From the NCBI GenBank assembly GCA_903819815.1, contig CAIJFC010000236.1:1-7572 (forward strand): 7,572 nucleotides of DNA, given 5' to 3'. The DNA comes from an uncultured Bacteroidota bacterium. GTDB lineage: Bacteria; Bacteroidota; Bacteroidia; Flavobacteriales; Flavobacteriaceae. A program made the translations under genes and the position numbers. The notes beneath the pieces are model-generated. The model saw only the letters and a list, made by a program, of their open reading frames with translations, ran no database searches and had not been told where the DNA came from. Below, piece after piece: positions 1-6,817 of the stretch (within the stretch, counting starts at the first letter, position 1; each line of letters opens with the position of its first letter).

Positions 1-1650
1 AATTATAATAGTATCGGCATTTTTAGCTGATGAAACACGATTACTGACAATTATGGTGGTTTTATTCTGACAGTAATCTTTTAAATTACTCAAAATAATT
101 TCTTCGGTTTCGGTATCAACAGCCGACAAACAATCATCAAGCAACAAAATATCTGGATCTTTAATTAAAGCTCTGGCAATAGAAACTCTTTGTTTTTGTC
201 CGCCAGACAAGGTAATTCCTCTTTCTCCTAAAATGGTATCGTACTGATTGGTAAAATTTACAATATTATCATGAACTGCAGCTTTTTTGGCAACGGCTAT
301 AATTTCTTCATCAGTGGCATTCTCTTTACCAAATTTAATATTGTTTTTAATCGAATCGGAAAATAAAAAGGCGTCTTGGGGCACAATAGCGATGCTGTTT
401 CTTAAATCAAATAAATTTATAGAATCAATAGGTTTTCCATCGATTAAAATTTTTCCGCTACTCACATCATACAAACGGCTGATTAACGTTAGTATACTCG
501 ATTTTCCAGATCCTGTTTTTCCTAAAATAGCCAATGTTTCGCCCTTTTTAACTTTAAAAGAAATAGTGTTAAGTGCTTTGATATTGGTATCATCATAAAC
601 AAATGAAACCTCTTCAAATGAAATTTCACCGTTGATTTTGGTATTGGTTTTAGAATTATTTCTAATTTCAGGAACAATTTTCAAAAATTCATTGATACGT
701 TTTTGTGATGCCTCGGCTTCTTGAACCATAGATGAAATCCATCCCAAAGAGGCAACAGGCCAAGTTAACATATTTACATAAAGGATAAACTCAGCGATAA
801 CTCCAATACTTTTTATGCTTCCATTAATATACATCATACCGCCAAAATAAATAACCACTAAGTTACTAACTCCTATTAGCGCTAACATTAACGGTCCAAA
901 TAAGGATTGAACTTTGGCCAAACTCATGCTTTTTTCCTTGCTTTCCAGAGATAAATTATACAGATTTATTTCTTGTTGCTGTTCTAAAGAATAGGCTTTT
1001 ACAACTCGAATTCCACTGAAAATTTCTTGAGTAAAACTGGATATTTTAGATAAATATTGTTGGAAAACAGTACTTCTTTTATTGATTTTTTTGCTCAATT
1101 GAAAAATTGCATACGACAAAATAGGTAATGGTAGTAGGGTATACAAAGTTAATTCTGGAGAAACATTGTACATATAAACGATTACAATTGCGAATCGAAT
1201 AAAAGTATTTATGGTGTACATTACTGCGGGACCAACATACATTCGGACTTTTCCAACATCCTCGCTAATACGGTTCATTAAATCGCCAGTTCGGTTTTGT
1301 TTGTAAAAAATTTGACTCAGATTTTCATATTGTTGGAAGACTTCATTTTTTAGATCAAATTCAATAAGTCTTGACATAACAATTAATGTTTGCCGCATCA
1401 AAAAAGTTAGAAACCCTGCAATTATAGTAGTTATAATTACAATTATTACATTGTGAAATAATTCATTTCGAATTAAAAGGGTATCGGCAACATTTGATTT
1501 TGAATATCTTTCAATTGATTCAAATGATTTACTGATTAATTTTGGTGTAAATAATGAAAAAATTTGAGCAATTATGGTGATAAAAATACCAAGTAGGAAT
1601 CGGTATTTATATTTAATAAAATACTTATTAAGGTATTGTAATTCTTTCAT
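1..1650 (-). CDS. ABC exporter half-transporter (fused permease/ATPase), C-terminus cut by window edge
   Basis: This is an inner-membrane type IV ABC exporter subunit; 550 codons are visible and some tens of C-terminal residues are missing. The transmembrane domain covers about residues 15-305, with six hydrophobic segments near 17-37, 66-85, 140-161, 164-183, 252-275 and 281-303. The coupling segment TGDLMNRISEDV lies at 121-132. The ATPase domain follows: A-loop Tyr352, Walker A GKTGSGKS at 377-384, Q-loop Gln425, signature LSGGQ at 481-485, Walker B ILLLDD ending at 505-506, and D-loop SAVD at 509-512. Two key residues are changed. Asp506 occupies the catalytic Glu position, and Asn537 (VSNRVSS) replaces the switch His. 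Family knowledge: Asp at the catalytic position marks the degenerate site of heterodimeric exporters such as the YheI/BmrC and MdlA types. A partner subunit is inferred but is not in the window, and the substrate is unknown. The ATG at 1648-1650 is the natural start, just before the transmembrane region. Confidence 0.93.
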   Translation of the reverse strand, partial: MKELQYLNKYFIKYKYRFLLGIFITIIAQIFSLFTPKLISKSFESIERYSKSNVADTLLIRNELFHNVIIVIITTIIAGFLTFLMRQTLIVMSRLIEFDLKNEVFQQYENLSQIFYKQNRTGDLMNRISEDVGKVRMYVGPAVMYTINTFIRFAIVIVYMYNVSPELTLYTLLPLPILSYAIFQLSKKINKRSTVFQQYLSKISSFTQEIFSGIRVVKAYSLEQQQEINLYNLSLESKEKSMSLAKVQSLFGPLMLALIGVSNLVVIYFGGMMYINGSIKSIGVIAEFILYVNMLTWPVASLGWISSMVQEAEASQKRINEFLKIVPEIRNNSKTNTKINGEISFEEVSFVYDDTNIKALNTISFKVKKGETLAILGKTGSGKSSILTLISRLYDVSSGKILIDGKPIDSINLFDLRNSIAIVPQDAFLFSDSIKNNIKFGKENATDEEIIAVAKKAAVHDNIVNFTNQYDTILGERGITLSGGQKQRVSIARALIKDPDILLLDDCLSAVDTETEEIILSNLKDYCQNKTTIIVSNRVSSAKNADTIII

Positions 1651-1706
1651 TAGGTGATGAAAATTATATATTAATCTAGAAATTCCATGTAGGATAATTC
1701 CGAATG

Positions 1707-1714
1707 CAAATATA
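1707..1714 (-). promoter_or_regulatory. Candidate -7 box for the ABC exporter gene
   Basis: On the minus strand this reads TATATTTG, a full match to the Bacteroidota -7 consensus TAnnTTTG, and it sits 56 bases upstream of the exporter ATG. No TTG is present at the expected -33 distance, so the call rests on the -7 box and its position in a divergent intergenic region. In such AT-rich DNA a chance match is possible. Confidence 0.5.
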
Positions 1715-1839
1715 TAGCTTTTAAAGGATTATTTTTTTAAAGTCATTTCTTAATTTCAAATTAATTCTAGGGCTGTTGCCAATTTTAAGATTATTTGTAA
1801 AATGACATTTTAAATTCTCTTTTTTATGAAAAATAATAC

Positions 1840-1847
1840 TATTTTTG
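1840..1847 (+). promoter_or_regulatory. Candidate -7 box for the nusB-DUF1573-yajC operon
   Basis: TATTTTTG matches TAnnTTTG and is followed by GCAC, a context I associate with flavobacterial promoters. It lies 46 bases upstream of the nusB GTG start, which leaves an untranslated leader of roughly 35-40 bases. A clear TTG at -33 is missing. It is the best promoter candidate in the spacer and would drive all three genes, because no comparable box is visible between them. Confidence 0.55.
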
Positions 1848-1893
1848 CACGGTCAAAGATTTTTATAATAATAATCAAACAAGTTCTTACCAA

Positions 1894-2838
1894 GTGTTAA
1901 ATAGAAGACATATCCGCGTTAAAGTAATGCAATCGATATATGCGATGCATCAAAATGGTTCTGATAGCATTGAAAAACAAGAGAAATTCTTGCTTTACAG
2001 TGCTGATAATATTCTTGATTTGTATCTAGTCATGCTGTCTTCTTTAATTGAAATTGGTAAAAAAGAAGCTTTGTTTATTGAAAAATCATCCCAAAAACAC
2101 ATTACCACTTCACAAGAAAGAAATCCAAACAAAAAATTCATAAACAATAGTATTTTACAATTATTATCCAATAATAATTCGTTGAAAAGTGCTTTAATTG
2201 ACAGAAAAATTAACCATTGGGAATTAAATGGTGAGTATTTAAAAATTCTTACAGAAGCGGTCAAAGAGAGTGATTTGTATAAAAAATACCTATCAAATGA
2301 AACTAATAATTTTGAAGAGGACAAGCAATTTATTATCACTGTTTTTACTGATATTATTGTTCCAAATGAAAAATTCTATGAATTTTTAGAAGACAATAAC
2401 TTAACTTGGATAGATGATATTCCTGTGGTAAATACACATATTGTTAAGCAATTGAATTCAATAAAATCAATTAAAGATTCGTCGTTTTCTGTTCCTAAAA
2501 TTTTTAAAGATGAAGAAGACAAAGAATTTGTAACCGACTTATTTAAAAAAACGGTCTTGAACGAAGTTGATTTTGCAAAAGAATTCGTTGATAAAACACC
2601 CAATTGGGACTCGGAACGTATCGCTGAGTTAGATACAATAGTACTTAAAATGGCGATTTGCGAGTTTTTAAAATTTCCATCTATTCCTGTAAAAGTTACC
2701 ATTAATGAATATTTAGAGATTGCAAAAGAATATTCTACACCAAAAAGTAGTATTTTTATCAACGGAATTTTGGATAACCTTGTTAAAGAATTTTCTACTA
2801 AAAATAAATTAAACAAAATAGGAAGAGGTTTAATGTAA
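1894..2838 (+). CDS. nusB: Transcription antitermination protein NusB (long Bacteroidota form)
   Basis: NusB binds boxA RNA together with NusE (ribosomal protein S10) and supports antitermination on rRNA operons in the cytoplasm. The product has 314 residues, against 139 in E. coli. The N-terminal motif RRHIRVKVMQSIYA (4-17) and the C-terminal NusB fold (about 205-300) are both present. The C-terminal part includes NWDSERIAELDTIVLKMAICEF (237-258) and the typical end VTINEYLEIAKEYSTPKSSIFINGILD (268-294). The extra length lies in a Lys/Asn/Glu-rich middle section of about 130 residues, a known trait of the phylum rather than a fusion I can name. The start is GTG at 1894. The next in-frame ATG (codon 12) would remove the conserved RRHIR segment, so GTG is preferred. 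It is the first gene of a probable operon, 11 bases from the DUF1573 gene. Confidence 0.94.
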   Translation: MLNRRHIRVKVMQSIYAMHQNGSDSIEKQEKFLLYSADNILDLYLVMLSSLIEIGKKEALFIEKSSQKHITTSQERNPNKKFINNSILQLLSNNNSLKSALIDRKINHWELNGEYLKILTEAVKESDLYKKYLSNETNNFEEDKQFIITVFTDIIVPNEKFYEFLEDNNLTWIDDIPVVNTHIVKQLNSIKSIKDSSFSVPKIFKDEEDKEFVTDLFKKTVLNEVDFAKEFVDKTPNWDSERIAELDTIVLKMAICEFLKFPSIPVKVTINEYLEIAKEYSTPKSSIFINGILDNLVKEFSTKNKLNKIGRGLM

Positions 2839-2849
2839 TAGTTTCAATT

Positions 2850-3326
2850 ATGATTAAAAGAAAAATTATCCTAGCTTTTATAAGTTCACTACTACTATTA
2901 GGAGCTTGTAAGAAAAATGAAGATGCCAATTCAGCGCAACATTCATCAATATCAAATCCAGCGCAATTAGGAATTCCAGACATGGAAAAAAGAGTTGTTC
3001 CTGCCGATGGTAAATATCCAGAAATGACATTTTTATCAAAAGATCATGATTTTGGTTCTATTGAAGCCGATTCAAAAGTGAATAATTCTTTCACCTTTAA
3101 AAATACTGGTCAAGCCGATTTGATTATTTCAAGAGCGGTAGGTTCATGCGGATGCACTATTCCTGAATATCCAAAAGATCCAATAAAAGCGGGTGAATCT
3201 GGAAAGATTGATGTTTCATTTAATTCGGCTAACAAACACGGAAACCAACAAAAATCGATTACGATTTATACCAATACCAAAGCAGGGGTAGAATCGTTAT
3301 ACATAACTGCTTCAATTAAAGAATAA
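2850..3326 (+). CDS. DUF1573 domain lipoprotein
   Basis: This is a 158-residue exported protein of unknown function. It opens with a lipoprotein signal peptide: a positive start MIKRK, a hydrophobic core, and a lipobox LLGAC giving lipidated Cys20. A flexible stretch rich in Ser and Asn follows to about residue 55. The DUF1573 domain (about 60-158) is a beta-rich, immunoglobulin-like fold. It contains HDFGSIEADSKV (66-77), FTFKNTGQADLII (81-93) and the family hallmark SCGCT with Cys100 and Cys102. After Cys20 come Lys-Lys-Asn-Glu-Asp, so whether it faces the periplasm or is surface-exposed cannot be settled here. It lies between nusB (11-base gap) and yajC (21-base gap), consistent with co-transcription. 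The role of the CxC pair is unknown; metal binding or redox activity would be speculation. Confidence 0.9.
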   Translation: MIKRKIILAFISSLLLLGACKKNEDANSAQHSSISNPAQLGIPDMEKRVVPADGKYPEMTFLSKDHDFGSIEADSKVNNSFTFKNTGQADLIISRAVGSCGCTIPEYPKDPIKAGESGKIDVSFNSANKHGNQQKSITIYTNTKAGVESLYITASIKE

Positions 3327-3347
3327 TAACAATTAAAAAACTAAACT

Positions 3348-3620
3348 ATGGGATCATTACAATCTTTATTGCCTTTTTTATTAATGTTCGTTGTCATCTA
3401 TTTCTTTATGATTAGACCACAACAAAAAAGAGCTAAACAAGAAAAAGAATTTGAAAGCGCACTAAAAGTAGGCGATAAAATTATTACTAAAAGTGGTATT
3501 CACGGAAAAATTGCTGAATTAGCCGAGACTACTATCGTTATCGAAACAATGTCAGGAAAATTAAAAATGGAGCGTTCAGCTATTTCTATGGAAATGACTG
3601 CTTCATTAAACAAGAAATAA
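3348..3620 (+). CDS. yajC: Preprotein translocase accessory subunit YajC
   Basis: YajC is a small inner-membrane protein that associates with SecDF and the SecYEG translocon. The 90-residue product has one N-terminal transmembrane helix (about 5-22). The family motif FMIRPQQKRAKQ follows directly (20-31), and then a small soluble domain with VGDKIITKSGIHGKIAEL (41-58). The length is normal for the family. It is the last gene of the plus-strand operon, ending 17 bases before a strong stem-loop terminator. secDF is not in the window. Confidence 0.95.
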   Translation: MGSLQSLLPFLLMFVVIYFFMIRPQQKRAKQEKEFESALKVGDKIITKSGIHGKIAELAETTIVIETMSGKLKMERSAISMEMTASLNKK

Positions 3621-3637
3621 GATATTTTTATTCCTAT

Positions 3638-3667
3638 AAAAAAGCCACGTATTTCGTGGCCTTTTTT
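3638..3667. terminator. Bidirectional intrinsic terminator between yajC and pepT
   Basis: The stem GCCACG (3644-3649) pairs with CGTGGC (3655-3660) around a 5-base loop TATTT. Six A residues lie on the left (3638-3643). On the right, after one extra C, lie six T residues (3662-3667). Read on the plus strand it ends yajC with a T tract; read on the minus strand it ends pepT with a T tract. It is the only GC-rich hairpin seen in the spacers. Confidence 0.92.
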
Positions 3668-3685
3668 ATTTGTTTTCTTTTAGAA

Positions 3686-4942
3686 TTATTTCTGTTTGCT
3701 GAAATCCGTTGTAGCGGTTAACTGCGCAATTTTTACAATAACTTCAATTGCTTTTTGCATGCTTTCAACTGGAACATATTCGTATTTTCCATGAAAATTA
3801 TGTCCACCAGCAAAAATATTCGGACAAGGAAGACCCATGTAAGACAATTGTGAACCGTCAGTTCCTCCACGAATAGGTTTTATTAATGGTTTGATTCCTA
3901 ATTCACGCATCGCTTTTTCAGCAATGTCAACAATGTATTTCACCGGCATCACCTTTTCTTTCATATTGAAATATTGGTCTTTTACTTCCGCTATGCAAAT
4001 GTCTTCTCCAAACTGTTTTGCATATTGCTTGTTGATTTTTTTTGCAATTTTATGAATAGTTTCTTTGCGCTTTTTGAATTTACTCGCGCTATGGTCTCTA
4101 ATAATTAACTCTAAAATCGTTTCTTCGATACTTCCATTTAAATGGTGAACGTGGAAAAAACCTTCGTAACCTTTAGTTTCTTGAGGTGTTTCTCCTTTTG
4201 GTAATTGGTTGATGAAATCGTTGGCAATCAACATCGAATTGATCATTTTCCCTTTTGCATATCCTGGGTGAACACTTTTTCCTTTAAAGGTTATTTTTGC
4301 TCCAGAGGCATTAAAATTTTCATATTCTAATTCGCCAATCTGACTTCCATCCATCGTGTAAGCCCATTGAGCACCAAATTTCTTTACATCAAATTTATGA
4401 GCGCCACGACCAATTTCTTCATCAGGTGTGAACCCAACTCGAATTTTACCATGTTTAATATCAGGATTTTTAACCAAATATTCCATTGCAGTAACAATTT
4501 CTGTAATTCCCGCTTTATCATCTGCGCCAAGCAAAGTCAATCCATCAGTGGTAATTAAAGTTTGTCCTTTATATAGAAGTAAGTCTTTGAAATATTTTGG
4601 TGATAAAATAATGTTTTGTTTTTTATTTAAGACAATATCATTTCCATCGTAATTTTTTACAATTTGTGGATTCACATTTGCACCTGTAAAATCGGGAGTC
4701 GTATCAAAATGAGATACAAATCCTATTGTTGGAACTTCATGACTCACATTACTTGGTAAAGTAGCCATTATATAAGCGTTTTTGTCAATAGTTACGTCTT
4801 CTAAACCAATCGATTTTAATTCTTCAACTAATTTATTTGCCAAATTCCATTGTTTTTCTGTACTTGGAGTAGTTGTTGAGTTGGGGTCCGATTCGGTATC
4901 AATAATTACATAACTAATAAAACGGTCGATGATATTTTGCAT
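3686..4942 (-). CDS. pepT: Peptidase T (tripeptide aminopeptidase, M20B family)
   Basis: This cytoplasmic di-zinc aminopeptidase removes the N-terminal residue from tripeptides. The product has 418 residues, close to the roughly 408 of E. coli PepT. All expected catalytic and metal residues are visible: His78 and Asp80 in SHFDTTPD, bridging Asp141 in GADDKAG, general base Glu175 and ligand Glu176 in PDEEIG, Asp198 in TMDGS, and His381 in GGHNFHG. The central lid/dimerisation domain spans about 210-325 and includes KSVHPGYAKGKMINS (222-236). The C-terminal RGGTDGSQLSYMGLPCPN (358-375) is also typical. The ATG start is supported by an N-terminus matching the family (IIDRFISYVIIDTESD). It is a single-gene unit, convergent with yajC and divergent from the hydrolase. 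No unusual residues were found. Confidence 0.97.
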   Translation of the reverse strand: MQNIIDRFISYVIIDTESDPNSTTTPSTEKQWNLANKLVEELKSIGLEDVTIDKNAYIMATLPSNVSHEVPTIGFVSHFDTTPDFTGANVNPQIVKNYDGNDIVLNKKQNIILSPKYFKDLLLYKGQTLITTDGLTLLGADDKAGITEIVTAMEYLVKNPDIKHGKIRVGFTPDEEIGRGAHKFDVKKFGAQWAYTMDGSQIGELEYENFNASGAKITFKGKSVHPGYAKGKMINSMLIANDFINQLPKGETPQETKGYEGFFHVHHLNGSIEETILELIIRDHSASKFKKRKETIHKIAKKINKQYAKQFGEDICIAEVKDQYFNMKEKVMPVKYIVDIAEKAMRELGIKPLIKPIRGGTDGSQLSYMGLPCPNIFAGGHNFHGKYEYVPVESMQKAIEVIVKIAQLTATTDFSKQK

Positions 4943-4964
4943 AAAAATAAAATTTAATTGGTAG

Positions 4965-4972
4965 CAAATATA
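4965..4972 (-). promoter_or_regulatory. Candidate -7 box for pepT
   Basis: On the minus strand this reads TATATTTG, a full match to TAnnTTTG, and it lies 22 bases upstream of the pepT ATG. That implies a short leader. No TTG stands at the usual -33 spacing. The same octamer occurs upstream of the ABC gene. Confidence 0.55.
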
Positions 4973-5065
4973 ACTATATTTTTAAGTATTATTTATCAGT
5001 TGTAAACGAAATAAAATTAAATAATGTTATAAATTGCATCTTTTAAATAGACTAAATAATTTACT

Positions 5066-5926
5066 TTGAGCTCTAGTAAAAACCAACATTTAAAAGTACC
5101 TAAAATCCTATTTTATATTGGGAAAACACTTCAATTTTTCTCAGTTAAATGGACTACATTGTATCTTTCAAGATTATTTACAACACCAATAAAACACAAA
5201 ATCCCAAAGCGAGAATTACAAATGGATTGCAATAGTTTTCAAACGAAAGTTGTAGTTCCTGAAATTAATAAAGAGATTGTTGTGTACCAATTAGGAACAA
5301 GCGAAAAGAAAATACTATTGGTTCATGGATGGTCAGGTCGGGGCACCCAATTGGTTAAATTTGCTGATGCATTAGTTTCCAAGGGCTATTCAATAATCAG
5401 TTTTGATGCACCTGCACATGGAAAATCGCCTGGAAATACAACAATTATGACAGATTTTATAGCTTCAATTGCTGAAGTTGACAGGAAATTTGGTCCTTTT
5501 TACGCAGCTATTGGCCATTCTTTAGGAGGAATGTCATTATTAAATGCGGTTAAATTGGGATTAAAAATCAATCGATTGGTCACCATTGGAAGTGGAGATA
5601 AAGTGAATGATATTTTGATAGATTTTGTTGCAAAACTAGAGTTAAAACGAGACTTTAGCACAAATTTGCAGCAGCATTTCGAAAAGAAATACAACACTGA
5701 AATGGAATCGTATTCAGCGTATCTTGCAGCACAATCGATAACTATTCCAGTTTTGGTGATTCATGATGAAAATGATGATGAAGTACCTGTTTCGGCATCA
5801 AAAAATATCTATTCGAATTTAAAAAACGGAGAATTATTAATAACCAATAATTTAGGTCATCGTAAAATTTTAGGAAACCAAGAAGTCATTGATAAAACCA
5901 TTAATTTTATAACTAAACAACTATGA
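5066..5926 (+). CDS. Alpha/beta hydrolase of unknown substrate
   Basis: This is a 286-residue serine hydrolase with no signal peptide, probably cytoplasmic or loosely membrane-associated. The alpha/beta-hydrolase core covers about 70-284. It has oxyanion-loop HGWSGRG (88-94), FDAPAHGKSPG (113-123), nucleophile elbow GHSLGGM with Ser152, probable acid Asp237 in VIHDENDDEVP, and His265 in NLGHRK. The catalytic triad is therefore complete. A basic, moderately hydrophobic N-terminal stretch (9-50, ending FTTPIKHKIPKRE) precedes the core; I recall it in flavobacterial relatives, which supports the early start. That start is TTG at 5066, only three codons after an in-frame stop (TAA 5057-5059). The next in-frame ATG is codon 53 and would remove the stretch. 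The gene overlaps the following msrB by ATGA. The reaction cannot be named. Confidence 0.88.
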   Translation: MSSSKNQHLKVPKILFYIGKTLQFFSVKWTTLYLSRLFTTPIKHKIPKRELQMDCNSFQTKVVVPEINKEIVVYQLGTSEKKILLVHGWSGRGTQLVKFADALVSKGYSIISFDAPAHGKSPGNTTIMTDFIASIAEVDRKFGPFYAAIGHSLGGMSLLNAVKLGLKINRLVTIGSGDKVNDILIDFVAKLELKRDFSTNLQQHFEKKYNTEMESYSAYLAAQSITIPVLVIHDENDDEVPVSASKNIYSNLKNGELLITNNLGHRKILGNQEVIDKTINFITKQL

Positions 5927-6387
5927 AAAACACATTTTTAATACTACTATTTGCAGTTTCTAGCGTTGGATTAGCGCAGAAAAAAACAACAAAATTCGAA
6001 GTTCAAAAATCAGAATCCCAGTGGAAAAAAGAACTTACACCTGAGGAGTATGAAGTTATAAGAGAAAAAGGAACAGAGCGTCCTTTTTCAGGCAAATACG
6101 TAAATAACTTTGATAAAGGTATTTATGTTTGTGCTGCTTGCGATAATTTACTTTTTTATTCAGATGCTAAATTCCATTCCGATTGTGGTTGGCCCTCCTT
6201 TGATAAAGCCATAAAAGGATCTGTTATTTATCTTAATGATTCAAGTTATGGAATGACAAGAACCGAAGTGGATTGCGCAAAATGTGGAGGACATTTAGGT
6301 CATTTATTTGATGATGGACCTACCAAAACAGGTCAACGTTTTTGTACTAATTCAGTATCTGTAAAATTTATACCAACAAAAAAATGA
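5923..6387 (+). CDS. msrB: Exported peptide-methionine (R)-S-oxide reductase MsrB
   Basis: MsrB reduces the R-epimer of methionine sulfoxide in oxidised proteins. The product has 154 residues. A signal peptide occupies about 1-18 (MKNTF, a hydrophobic run, then SSVGLAQ), with no lipobox Cys, so a soluble periplasmic enzyme is inferred. The SelR/MsrB domain spans about 32-150. It has zinc ligands Cys70/Cys73 and Cys118/Cys121, resolving Cys88 in CGWPSF, active-site GHLGH (123-127), and catalytic Cys141 in RFCTNS. Both redox cysteines are present, so a thioredoxin-like periplasmic reductant would be needed to recycle it. The usual HGM segment reads YGM (109-111). The ATG overlaps the hydrolase stop, and its own stop overlaps the next msrB ATG, indicating translational coupling on both sides. 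Confidence 0.93.
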   Translation: MKNTFLILLFAVSSVGLAQKKTTKFEVQKSESQWKKELTPEEYEVIREKGTERPFSGKYVNNFDKGIYVCAACDNLLFYSDAKFHSDCGWPSFDKAIKGSVIYLNDSSYGMTRTEVDCAKCGGHLGHLFDDGPTKTGQRFCTNSVSVKFIPTKK

Positions 6388-6776
6388 ACGAAATAATTGA
6401 AAAATCAGAGCAAGAGTGGAAAGACCAATTGGGGTTAGAACGCTTTAGAATTCTTCGCCAAAAAGGAACTGAATTTCCTAATTCAGGTCAGTACAACATG
6501 CATTTTGAATTGGGAACTTATGTTTGTGGCGGCTGCGCCGAACCGTTATTTGAAAGTGATTCCAAATTTAATTCGCATTGTGGTTGGCCCTCATTTGACG
6601 ATTCAATTCCCGGAAAAGTTGAATATATAAAAGATACAACTCATGGTATGATTCGAACCGAAATAGTATGTGCTAAATGCAAAGGACATTTGGGACATAT
6701 TTTTGACGATGGACCTACTAAAACAAGACAAAGATATTGTGTAAACTCTCTTTCTGTTGATTTTATTAAAAAATAA
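6384..6776 (+). CDS. msrB: Cytoplasmic peptide-methionine (R)-S-oxide reductase MsrB (tandem paralogue)
   Basis: This second MsrB has 130 residues and no signal peptide, so it is inferred to act in the cytoplasm. It has zinc ligands Cys48/Cys51 and Cys96/Cys99, resolving Cys66 in CGWPSF, GHLGH (101-105), and catalytic Cys119 in RYCVNS. It aligns without gaps to the upstream MsrB at a constant offset of 22 residues. By hand count 71 of 121 columns are identical, so it is an old duplication or two related lineages rather than a recent copy. The ATG overlaps the preceding TGA by four bases. The promoter and palindrome for the next gene begin inside its last codons and stop. Confidence 0.95.
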   Translation: MNEIIEKSEQEWKDQLGLERFRILRQKGTEFPNSGQYNMHFELGTYVCGGCAEPLFESDSKFNSHCGWPSFDDSIPGKVEYIKDTTHGMIRTEIVCAKCKGHLGHIFDDGPTKTRQRYCVNSLSVDFIKK

Positions 6777-6785
6777 TTACTTTTG
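6757..6785 (+). promoter_or_regulatory. Promoter for the M48 lipoprotein gene
   Basis: TTG at 6757-6759, an 18-base spacer and TACTTTTG at 6778-6785 match the Bacteroidota pattern TTG-N17-20-TAnnTTTG. This is the only site in the window with both boxes. The -33 element lies in the last codons of msrB and the -7 box begins just after its stop. Transcription would start near 6792, giving a leader of about 25 bases. It suggests the M48 gene can be expressed separately from the hydrolase-msrB-msrB unit. Confidence 0.68.
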
Positions 6786-6798
6786 TTTTAAAGTAATT
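6775..6798. repeat. Perfect 9-bp inverted repeat over the M48 promoter -7 region
   Basis: AATTACTTT (6775-6783) and AAAGTAATT (6790-6798) form perfect arms around the 6-base spacer TGTTTT. The left arm overlaps the msrB stop codon and most of the -7 box; the right arm covers the expected transcription start. Each arm has one C or G, and no T tract follows, so it makes a poor intrinsic terminator. A regulator-binding palindrome is possible, but so is a chance AT-rich repeat or a weak hairpin at the end of the msrB message. Confidence 0.55.
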
Positions 6799-6817
6799 TA
6801 CAAACAAATAATCTATT

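Noticed and set aside
287..598. Open frame on the plus strand within the ABC exporter gene
   Set aside because: It is antisense to the ATPase domain containing Walker A and the Q-loop; no independent protein signal is seen.
1651..1893. Possible small RNA or riboswitch in the divergent spacer
   Set aside because: I saw no stable GC-containing hairpins or known aptamer pattern; divergent promoters explain the gap.
1995..2816. Two long open frames on the minus strand antisense to nusB
   Set aside because: They lack recognisable domains and mirror the AT-rich codon pattern of nusB, whose conserved motifs on the plus strand account for the region.
2798..2983. Minus-strand open frame across the nusB/DUF1573 junction
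   Set aside because: It overlaps the start and signal peptide of the DUF1573 lipoprotein; its hydrophobic end is the mirror of AT-rich DNA.
4367..4652. Two overlapping plus-strand open frames inside pepT
   Set aside because: They lie opposite the PepT zinc-ligand region, are short, and have no family features.
5500..5697. Minus-strand open frame inside the alpha/beta hydrolase
   Set aside because: It is antisense to the nucleophile elbow region and has no supporting motif.
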